From Trueperaceae bacterium (GTDB lineage: Bacteria > Deinococcota > Deinococci > Deinococcales > Trueperaceae), in assembly GCA_007122815.1 (NCBI GenBank), contig SKSV01000099.1, positions 1 through 11,202 on the forward strand: DNA of 11,202 bases, written 5' to 3'. The translations under genes were made by a program, and so were the position numbers. Numbering within the stretch: position 1 is the stretch's first letter; each line of letters opens with the position of its first letter. The notes beneath the pieces were generated by a model that was not told where the DNA came from, searched no databases, and saw nothing but the letters and a program-made list of their open reading frames with translations. This document shows positions 1 through 5,911 of this stretch, piece by piece.

Positions 1-31
1 CTGGGCACGCCGGCGCCGTGGAGACTACCTC

Positions 32-2413
32 ATGCTCATGGCGCGAAGCGAGGACTCGCGCTGGTCGGCTCCTGGCCCATGGCAGCTGCGCACCACGCTG
101 TACTGGTACCCACTCGGAGCATCCCGTCACTGGTGCCGCCTGCCACTTCGATGCCGGAAAGTGCGCGTACCAAGCGGCGCAGCGGCTCTGCAGGCCACGC
201 GAGAGCAACTCGGAAGAGGTGCGCCCAACCGAGCCCATCCGCTCGAACTCGAGGTGGAGGCCCGGGACGGCGCCAACCGGCTGGCCTGGAGGGGCAACAG
301 TGAGGCCTCCCTCCGGCGTGAAGCGCGCTCGGCAGCCGGTTGGCAGGGTGAACCCACGGCCGGCGGGCCATCCACGGTTCCGGCAGCGGCTATCGAGCCG
401 AGCACCGCACGTGGCCTGACCGCAGCCCAGCAGCGCGTGGTCGCACACGGCGGAGGTCCTGCCGTGGTGCTCGCGGTGGCGGGCGCTGGCAAGACGACCA
501 CGATGGTCGAGCGCGTGCGGGAGCTGGTCGCGAGAGGCGCCTCTCCCGAGAGCATCCTGGTCACCAGCTTCAGCCGCGCGGCCGTAGCGGACGTGCGCGC
601 GAAGCTCGAGCGCGCCGCCCCACCAGACCTCAGCGCGGTCGAGGTCAGGACCTTCCACTCGCTCGCACACTCACTGCTGCGCGAGGCGTCCACAGGGGCG
701 GGTGCTACCGCGCCTCCGGGCCCGCCGCCCGAACAGGTGAGCGCGCGCCTCCTCGAACTCGTCATCGGCGCCTGGCGCCGCGAGGGGCATGCGCTCGCGG
801 CAGACCTCACCAGCCTCGACCACGAGGCCTTCCTGGCCTACCGGGCGCGCTGCCTCGCCGAGCTCTGCGTGCCCGACCCCGACGGTAGGGGTCTGCCTCC
901 CGCGGCGCGGCGCCTGGTGAGGCACGCCCCTCCAGACCCAGAAGCGCCGTTGCACGCGCCCCTGCTAGCCGCGCACGAGCGCCTGCGCCGTGAGCGCGGC
1001 TGGCGCGATTACGACGACCTAGTGGTCGACGCCTGGGCTGCGCTCATGAGCGACCCCCAGCTGCGCGAGCGAACCTGCCGGCGCTTCAGACACCGGATAG
1101 TCGACGAGTTCCAGGACGTCAACCTTGCCCAGGTCGCGCTGCTCGAGGCGCTGCTGGACGAGAGCCGCGAGGTGATGATGATCGGGGACGACGACCAGAG
1201 CATCTACGGCTTCCGCGGCAGCGACCCGACGCTCCTGCACGCGGTGGCCGAGCGGCTGCGTGCCCGGCGCTACGTGCTAGACCTCAACTTCCGGGGGCGT
1301 CCCGAGACCCTGGCGGCCGCCGCGAGCCTCATGGAGGCGCAGAGCGGTCGGCTGCCGAAGCGGCTGCGTTCGGCCAGAGCGCCTGGAGGGACCACGACTC
1401 TCGACGAGGAGGTTGGCAGCGAAGCTGAGGCCGCCAGGGCCGTCGCGAGGTTGCTGGAAGCCCACTCCGCGGGTTACGGCTGGCAGCGACAAGCGATCCT
1501 CGTGCGCACCTTCTCCCAGACGAGCGTGCTCGAGCTAGCGCTCCTCAGGGAGGACATACCGTACGCCCTGCTCGGTGCGCCCGATCTCCTGCACCACCCG
1601 GTATGCCGCGCCGCCTTGGCCGGTCTGCACCTGGTGGCGGTGGCAGAGGCGCCCGTAGCCGTACGTGCGTTGGCCTGGCGCCGCTGGCTCGCCGCGTTGG
1701 GGGTGAACGGAGCGCGCGCAGCCGAACGCGGCGCGCGCTTGGCACGCTGCGCGAACGGGGGCGCAGCAGCGTTGACTGTGGAGGGAGGCCGGGACTCCGG
1801 AGCGCGAGAGAGGTCCGTGCTAGCCGCAACCGAGCGCCTGGCGGCGGCTGCCGAGGCAGGCCTCGTGCCTGCCCTGAGGGCCGCCGCCAACGAGCTGCTG
1901 CCCTGGCCCAAGCACGGTCGCACAGCGGCCACCCTGCGGGCTTTCACGAGTGCTGCCGAAGAAGGGTTGCTCGGCGCGCGAAGCGCGAGCGTGGAGGCCT
2001 TCCTCGAGAGCCTGGTGGCGGCGCGCCGATCGCGCTCACGCCCAGAGGAGCGTGTCTGCCTCACGAGCGCCCACCGCAGCAAGGGCCTGGAGTGGGACGT
2101 GGTGGTGGTGCCGGGCCAAGCGCTCGGCATCTTCCCAGTTCGCGAGGACCACGAGGAGCGCCGCCTGGCGTACGTGGCGTGGACGAGGGCACGCGAGCGG
2201 CTGCACTTGCTGCGCGACACCGAGCGACCGCCCTCGCCCTACCTGGTGGACGCCGAGCTCGCCGAGCTCATCGAGTTGCAGCGCGACCTAGCGTGGTGCC
2301 GGGCGGGGATAGGCACGGATAGCGTCGCCGCGCGCTGGGCGCGACAGGACGCCCGGCGACGCTTCGGTGACGAAGCCAGAGGGACGCGCGACCCTCGCCG
2401 CCCATCGGCGTGA
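32..2413 (+). CDS. UvrD/Rep-family superfamily 1 ATP-dependent DNA helicase
   Basis: This is an SF1A helicase that would unwind DNA 3'-5' using ATP, probably in repair or recombination. From the ATG at 32, a Q-motif-like LTAAQQ begins near residue 129. Walker A GAGKTT follows with Lys154, then Walker B DEFQD at 358-362, GDDDQSIYGFRG at 385-396 (motif III), LNFRGRPET near 424, TSAHRSKGLEWD from 678 (motif V) and EERRLAYVAWTRARE at 708-722 (motif VI). All SF1 motifs are present, so it is probably active. At 793 residues it is near UvrD size, but about 128 residues precede the helicase core. That stretch has Trp/Arg-rich, odd composition and weaker GC3, so the true start may be later, for example GTG 254. 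ATG 32 was kept because GGAG lies 8 bases before it. The exact subfamily (UvrD, PcrA or a Deinococcus-type helicase) is not resolved. Confidence 0.87.
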   Translation: MLMARSEDSRWSAPGPWQLRTTLYWYPLGASRHWCRLPLRCRKVRVPSGAAALQATREQLGRGAPNRAHPLELEVEARDGANRLAWRGNSEASLRREARSAAGWQGEPTAGGPSTVPAAAIEPSTARGLTAAQQRVVAHGGGPAVVLAVAGAGKTTTMVERVRELVARGASPESILVTSFSRAAVADVRAKLERAAPPDLSAVEVRTFHSLAHSLLREASTGAGATAPPGPPPEQVSARLLELVIGAWRREGHALAADLTSLDHEAFLAYRARCLAELCVPDPDGRGLPPAARRLVRHAPPDPEAPLHAPLLAAHERLRRERGWRDYDDLVVDAWAALMSDPQLRERTCRRFRHRIVDEFQDVNLAQVALLEALLDESREVMMIGDDDQSIYGFRGSDPTLLHAVAERLRARRYVLDLNFRGRPETLAAAASLMEAQSGRLPKRLRSARAPGGTTTLDEEVGSEAEAARAVARLLEAHSAGYGWQRQAILVRTFSQTSVLELALLREDIPYALLGAPDLLHHPVCRAALAGLHLVAVAEAPVAVRALAWRRWLAALGVNGARAAERGARLARCANGGAAALTVEGGRDSGARERSVLAATERLAAAAEAGLVPALRAAANELLPWPKHGRTAATLRAFTSAAEEGLLGARSASVEAFLESLVAARRSRSRPEERVCLTSAHRSKGLEWDVVVVPGQALGIFPVREDHEERRLAYVAWTRARERLHLLRDTERPPSPYLVDAELAELIELQRDLAWCRAGIGTDSVAARWARQDARRRFGDEARGTRDPRRPSA

Positions 2414-2433
2414 GACCTACCCTCTGGTCAACC

Positions 2434-2443
2434 GGGAGGGAGG
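2434..2443 (+). promoter_or_regulatory. Shine-Dalgarno for the HemG-like gene
   Basis: A GGGAGGGAGG run ends 10 bases before GTG 2454. It favours that GTG over the upstream ATG at 2367, which lies inside the helicase gene. It sits in the 40-base gap after the helicase stop codon. Confidence 0.55.
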
Positions 2444-2453
2444 CTGGCTCCGC

Positions 2454-3050
2454 GTGGCCAACTTCGCGATCGCGTATGCAACGAGCGAAGGCCACACGAG
2501 GGCAGTGGTCGATCACGTCGCTGACACACTGCGGCAGCAGGGCCACCTGGTCTCCGTCCACGACGTCGGCGCCACAGCTGCCGCAGTGGCCGCGGTGGCC
2601 GCGTCCGAAGCCGTGATAGTGGCGGGCTCGATCCATGGCGGTCGCATGCAACCGAGGCTCGTGCGCTTCGTCTCTGCACACGGGGTAGCCCTCTCGGAGA
2701 AGCCGAGCGCGCTGGTGATGGTTTCACTCAGCGCCGCCTCCCGCGAGGCGCGCGTGCGCGAGCGATTAGGCGCGTACGTCACGACCTTCCTGACCAGCAC
2801 GCCCTGGCGTCCCGACGTGGTCGAGTTCGTGGCTGGGTCGCTGCGACCCAGCAGCCTGGGGCCGATCAGGCGCACGCTGGCGACGCGCATGGCGCGCCAC
2901 GCCGGCATCTCCCCAGATGGCGACCTCGAGTGCACGGACTGGGTCGCGCTCAAACGCTTCGCGTCGGCGCTGGCGCGCTGGTTCCCGCGCGTCGGGGTCC
3001 CCACACGAGCGCCCGGCCGCAGTCGCCGGAGACTGCACGATCCACCCTGA
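2454..3050 (+). CDS. HemG-like flavodoxin-domain protein (menaquinone-dependent protoporphyrinogen oxidase family)
   Basis: This FMN-binding, flavodoxin-fold protein is about 198 residues, against about 181 for E. coli HemG. The N-terminal strand leads into YATSEGHTRA, the FMN phosphate-binding loop. GSIHGGRMQPR, FLTSTPWRPDVVEFVAGSLR and a late CTDWVALKRFA segment match the HemG arrangement (GASIRYG, QWRPD, AGALRYP, YTDWEQV in E. coli). HemG passes electrons from protoporphyrinogen IX to menaquinone at the inner membrane face. No membrane helix is visible. GTG 2454 was chosen because of a strong Shine-Dalgarno and because it starts directly at the flavodoxin strand. The longer frame from ATG 2367 would overlap the helicase by 47 bases and add 29 unrelated residues. 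It may be co-transcribed with the helicase, whose stop is 40 bases upstream. Other family members act as general flavodoxin-like proteins, so the heme role is not proven and no symbol is given. Confidence 0.8.
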   Translation: MANFAIAYATSEGHTRAVVDHVADTLRQQGHLVSVHDVGATAAAVAAVAASEAVIVAGSIHGGRMQPRLVRFVSAHGVALSEKPSALVMVSLSAASREARVRERLGAYVTTFLTSTPWRPDVVEFVAGSLRPSSLGPIRRTLATRMARHAGISPDGDLECTDWVALKRFASALARWFPRVGVPTRAPGRSRRRLHDPP

Positions 3051-3094
3051 TCCGCCGAGCCCGTCGCTTGGCAACAGCCGCCAACTCCCGCGCT

Positions 3095-3113
3095 CCGCGA
3101 TAGACTCTCGCGG
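3095..3113 (+). promoter_or_regulatory. Inverted repeat enclosing a TAGACT -10-like box upstream of yojF
   Basis: CCGCGA (3095-3100) and TCGCGG (3108-3113) form a perfect 6-base inverted repeat around TAGACTC. TAGACT fits the TANNNT form of a bacterial -10 element. A TTGGCA lies upstream at 3068-3073, but the spacer of about 27 bases is too long for a standard promoter. It sits in the 94-base gap between the HemG-like gene and yojF. It could be an operator overlapping a promoter. No T-run follows, which argues against an intrinsic terminator. Confidence 0.35.
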
Positions 3114-3131
3114 TAGCGCCGTGGTGCGCAC

Positions 3132-3141
3132 GGGAGGGGAG
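3132..3141 (+). promoter_or_regulatory. Shine-Dalgarno deciding the yojF start
   Basis: GGGAGGGGAG lies just before GTG 3145; its core GGAGG (3133-3137) is 7 bases from the start codon. This favours GTG 3145 over the in-frame GTGs at 3121 and 3124 and the ATG at 2917. Confidence 0.6.
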
Positions 3142-3144
3142 CTA

Positions 3145-3495
3145 GTGCGACCCATCGAACCCAAGGAGGTCCAGGCAGAACTCGACGCCCGCCTGCGGCG
3201 CGACGTCTACCTGCACCTGGAGACGACCACCGGGTCGTACACCGCCCTAGGACCCGAGAAGACGCAGCCCGTGATCGCCTACGTCCGCAACGCCTTGGTG
3301 CGCTACGAACGCGGGCGCATCACGGGGGAGGGCCCGTACCGGGTCGGCCTCAAGCTCTCCGGCGGCTGGGTGTACGCCCAAGGACTCACCGACTTCGAGG
3401 TAACGGAACGGGCTGAGCTCCTCCTCGCCGGACACGATCACGAGGGCAACCTCCGCGTCGCGCTTCAGCTGTCCGTGCGCCCCTTCAGGGAGTGA
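3145..3495 (+). CDS. yojF: YojF family protein (DUF1806), partner of BshB2
   Basis: This small soluble protein of 116 residues resembles B. subtilis YojF. The pattern RPIEPKEVQAEL, then DVYLHLETTTGSYTAL, AYVRNALVRYERGRI, EGPYRVGLKLSGGWVYAQGL and LLLAGHDHEGNLRVALQLS matches the family along its whole length. In Bacillus, yojF lies immediately upstream of yojG (bshB2); here the bshB2 start is 21 bases after this stop, so the same pair is kept. YojF has no biochemical function that I know of. The pairing suggests an accessory role in bacillithiol synthesis or use, which is inference. The frame stays open upstream to ATG 2917, but that part overlaps the HemG-like gene and has no homology. GTG 3145 has a strong Shine-Dalgarno and gives the usual family length. 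Confidence 0.88.
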   Translation: MRPIEPKEVQAELDARLRRDVYLHLETTTGSYTALGPEKTQPVIAYVRNALVRYERGRITGEGPYRVGLKLSGGWVYAQGLTDFEVTERAELLLAGHDHEGNLRVALQLSVRPFRE

Positions 3496-3505
3496 CACCG
3501 TGAGT

Positions 3506-3511
3506 GAGGTG
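3506..3511 (+). promoter_or_regulatory. Shine-Dalgarno supporting a TTG start for bshB2
   Basis: GAGGTG ends 5 bases before TTG 3517. This is a near-ideal site and spacing, and it supports the rare TTG start over the internal ATG at 3574. Confidence 0.55.
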
Positions 3512-3516
3512 CCCCG

Positions 3517-4284
3517 TTGAGCGACACACATACCGCAACAGCACCACCGAGCTTCGACGAGCTCGTCGCCGGCATGCAGAGACTCGACCCGGCCCTCGAG
3601 CAGCACCTGATGGTGGTGATGCCTCACCCCGATGACGAGTCGTTCTCGTCAGGCGGCACGATGGCGCTCGCGAGCGACGCAGGCGTGCCCGTCACCTACC
3701 TGTGCGGCACCTACGGCGACATGGGCCGCCGCATGGGGAGCCCGTTCTTCGCGAACCGCGAGTCGATGCGTGACGTGCGCGAACGCGAGCTCGCTGAGGC
3801 GTGCCGAGTACTGGGCGCACGCTACGAGCTCCTGGGCATGCGCGACCGCACCGTCGAGTTCGAGGACCCACACGCCGTGGCGGCGCGTGTGCGCGAGGCG
3901 ATCGAGCGGCTGCGACCGAGCACCGTCATCACCTTCTACCCCGGCCACGCGGTGCATCCAGACCACGACGCCATGGGCCTGGCCACCAAGCTGGCCGTGG
4001 ACGGCCTAGAGGGCCAACACCCTCAGCTGCTAGGGGTGGCGGTCGGTGATCGCGAGCAGCTGCGCAAGCTGTTGGGGCCGCCGCACGTGGCGGTCGACAT
4101 CCGCCGGATGCGCCAGCGGAAGCTCGACGCGCTCATGGCGCACCGGAGCCAGACCGAGATGATGTTCCAGCGTTGGCAGAAGGCGGGTGAGGACGACGAG
4201 CAGACGCGCTACTTCCGCGAAGTGCTCATGGTGGTGGAGCGCTTCTACCGACTCAACGGGGTGAGCGTTCCCGCGGACGGCTGA
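3517..4284 (+). CDS. bshB2: Bacillithiol biosynthesis deacetylase BshB2 (PIG-L/LmbE family)
   Basis: This zinc-dependent deacetylase removes the acetyl group from GlcNAc-malate to give GlcN-malate, the second step of bacillithiol synthesis; it can also act in bacillithiol-conjugate detoxification. The PHPDDE motif is at residues 36-41: His37 and Asp40 would bind zinc and Asp39 would be the general base. HPDHD (His147, His150) supplies the remaining catalytic and zinc histidines. Segments TYLCGTYGDMGRRMGSP and GMRDRTVEFEDP closely match YojG (BshB2) of B. subtilis, which separates it from MshB or generic LmbE proteins. At 255 residues it is about 30 longer than YojG, mostly from an N-terminal extension. 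The start is TTG with a good Shine-Dalgarno. It probably forms an operon with yojF, 21 bases upstream. bshA, bshC and a second bshB are not in the window. Confidence 0.9.
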   Translation: MSDTHTATAPPSFDELVAGMQRLDPALEQHLMVVMPHPDDESFSSGGTMALASDAGVPVTYLCGTYGDMGRRMGSPFFANRESMRDVRERELAEACRVLGARYELLGMRDRTVEFEDPHAVAARVREAIERLRPSTVITFYPGHAVHPDHDAMGLATKLAVDGLEGQHPQLLGVAVGDREQLRKLLGPPHVAVDIRRMRQRKLDALMAHRSQTEMMFQRWQKAGEDDEQTRYFREVLMVVERFYRLNGVSVPADG

Positions 4285-4322
4285 GGTAGCGCTCACGACC
4301 GCTCGCTCGCCACTCCGGCGCG

Positions 4323-5762
4323 CTAGAGCGGCTCCAGGTCGTCGAGCGTGAAGGGCATGAGCTCGCCCACTGTCGGGTGCGGCAGCACCGTGGTGCGGAA
4401 CTCGCGCCAGGTCATGCCGGCGTTCATGGCCGTGGCGAAGACTCCTACGACCTCGTCACCGCCGACCCCCAGGACGGTCGCGCCCAGGAAGAGCTCGCTG
4501 TCCGCGTCGACCAGGATCTTGACGAGCCCGGCCGTCTCACCCTTCTCGCGTGCCCGCGCGATCTTCCGCATCGGCCTCGTGGCCTTCAGCACCCGCTTGC
4601 CACTGTGCAGCGCCTCACGCTCGCTCAGGCCGACGCGCCCCAGCGGCGGGTCGATGAACAACGCGTAGACCACGTTCCGCTGCCAGAGCCGGCGAGGCCC
4701 ACCGTGCATCACGTCCAGCACGATCTCGGCGTCGTTGACCGAGGTGTGGGTGAAGGCGCCGTGCCCGTTGACGTCACCCAGCGCGAACACTCCGTCCGCG
4801 CTGGTGCGCAGCTCGTCGTCGACTCGAACGTAGCCGCGCTCGTCGGTCTCGACGCCCCCTCGCTCGAGATCGAGTCGGTCACCGTTGGGCACCCGCCCGG
4901 TGGCGACGAGCAGGTGCGAGCCGCGCAACGACTTCTCGCCCGAGCCGTTGCTCACCACGAGCTCCACCCCCCCGTCGTCAGCCCGCGCCACCCGCTTCGC
5001 CCGCGCTCCCATCTCGAAGCTCACGCCCTCGTGGGCGAGCGCCTCCTGCCCGGCGGCGGCCACGTCGGCGTCCTCGAGGGGCATGATCTGATCGCGGGAG
5101 GCGATCACGGTGACGCGCGAGCCGAAGCGCGCGAAGGCCTGCGCGAACTCGAGCCCCACGTAGCCGGCCCCGACCACCAACAGGTGCTCGGGTAACACCT
5201 CGAGCTCGAGGAGTCGAGCGTTGTCCAGCCACTCGACGTCGTCCAGTCCCGCAACGTCAGGCACTCGTGGCCGTGCGCCCACGTTCAGGTAGACGCGCTC
5301 ACCACGCAGCACACGCTCACCCACCCGCAGCGTGCGCGGCGCCACGAAGCGCGCCCAGCCGCGGACCAGCGTCACGTGCTCCGACGACTCCAACCACTCC
5401 GTGAGCCCGTCCCGGCCCGAGTGACGCATGGCGTTCATCCGCTCCATCACCGCCGGGAAGTCGACCTCGACGCTCCCGGTGCGGATCCCGTAGTCCCGAG
5501 CTCGGCGCGCCATGTGCGCGACCCTGGCGCTGGCCACGAGCGTCTTCGTCGGCGTGCAGCCAGTGTTCACGCAGGTCCCGCCGACTTCGGCGCCCTCGAC
5601 GACAGCTACGCTCTCACCCTCCGGCAACCCACCCAGCAGGGTTCCCAGGGCCTGACCGGAGCCCACGATCACGTGGTCGAACGCTTCGGCGGTGCTCGCA
5701 TCTGGTCCGTGCACTGCCTCGTACGTTGTCTCGGGTGTACTCATGAACTCGACCCTAGCCAT
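4323..5762 (-). CDS. FAD-dependent pyridine nucleotide-disulfide oxidoreductase (MerA/glutathione-reductase-like)
   Basis: This class I flavoprotein disulfide reductase of 479 residues would pass electrons from NAD(P)H through FAD to a redox disulfide. Visible parts are an FAD-binding GSGQALG near 34-40, the active-site disulfide GGTCVNTGC (Cys64, Cys69), an NAD(P)-binding GAGYVG at 198-203, ATGRVPN and FALGDV for FAD, and a C-terminal HPTVGE whose His462-Glu467 matches the catalytic dyad of glutathione reductase. There is no N-terminal heavy-metal domain and no C-terminal Cys pair, so true mercuric reductase activity is unlikely. The substrate is unknown; dihydrolipoamide, mycothione-like or other low-molecular-weight disulfides are options. 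ATG 5762 was chosen for its Shine-Dalgarno 6 bases away. ATG 5744 is an alternative, and the frame also stays open to 5846. It converges on bshB2 with 38 bases between stops and diverges from the GGDEF-EAL gene. Confidence 0.88.
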   Translation of the reverse strand: MARVEFMSTPETTYEAVHGPDASTAEAFDHVIVGSGQALGTLLGGLPEGESVAVVEGAEVGGTCVNTGCTPTKTLVASARVAHMARRARDYGIRTGSVEVDFPAVMERMNAMRHSGRDGLTEWLESSEHVTLVRGWARFVAPRTLRVGERVLRGERVYLNVGARPRVPDVAGLDDVEWLDNARLLELEVLPEHLLVVGAGYVGLEFAQAFARFGSRVTVIASRDQIMPLEDADVAAAGQEALAHEGVSFEMGARAKRVARADDGGVELVVSNGSGEKSLRGSHLLVATGRVPNGDRLDLERGGVETDERGYVRVDDELRTSADGVFALGDVNGHGAFTHTSVNDAEIVLDVMHGGPRRLWQRNVVYALFIDPPLGRVGLSEREALHSGKRVLKATRPMRKIARAREKGETAGLVKILVDADSELFLGATVLGVGGDEVVGVFATAMNAGMTWREFRTTVLPHPTVGELMPFTLDDLEPL

Positions 5763-5768
5763 CAGCCG

Positions 5769-5775
5769 CTCCCTC
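5769..5775 (-). promoter_or_regulatory. Shine-Dalgarno for the disulfide oxidoreductase
   Basis: On the - strand, GAGGGAG ends 6 bases before ATG 5762. It favours this start over ATG 5744, which has a weaker upstream match, and over 5846. Confidence 0.5.
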
Positions 5776-5898
5776 TTCCGCCTTCCACGAGACCGAGGCC
5801 GCACCAACGGGCGTGAGTCGGTGCCACGAGGATGCTCGCTGCGCACCTCGGTACCGGGCGAGTGGCGAACCTCGTCACGCCCACCCGAGCACCTCTCG

Positions 5899-5904
5899 TA
5901 TCGT
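5899..5904 (+). promoter_or_regulatory. Possible -10 box for a leaderless GGDEF-EAL transcript
   Basis: TATCGT fits TANNNT and ends 7 bases before GTG 5912, the spacing expected if the mRNA begins at the start codon. No clear -35 was found, so the support is weak. Confidence 0.22.
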
Positions 5905-5911
5905 CGTGGAC

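Noticed and set aside
127..310. Possible tRNA or structured RNA before the helicase core
   Set aside because: No T-loop consensus or acceptor stem could be built, and there is no match to conserved RNase P or tmRNA segments.
18..419. A 133-codon + strand frame, and a 111-codon - strand frame over the same region
   Set aside because: No family resemblance and no good codon bias. Both overlap the doubtful 5' part of the helicase gene, so I could not support either as a gene.
4287..4331. Possible bidirectional terminator between bshB2 and the oxidoreductase
   Set aside because: TAGCGC/GCGCTA and CCGCTC/GAGCGG are 6-base inverted repeats, but they are mutually exclusive, have long loops and lack T-runs on either strand.
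4377..5195. A 272-codon + strand frame
   Set aside because: It is a shadow of the disulfide oxidoreductase on the other strand. It shows low-complexity composition and no motif.
4323..5762. Mercuric reductase (merA)
   Set aside because: There is no N-terminal heavy-metal domain, no C-terminal Cys pair and no mer neighbours. The match is only to the shared flavoprotein fold.
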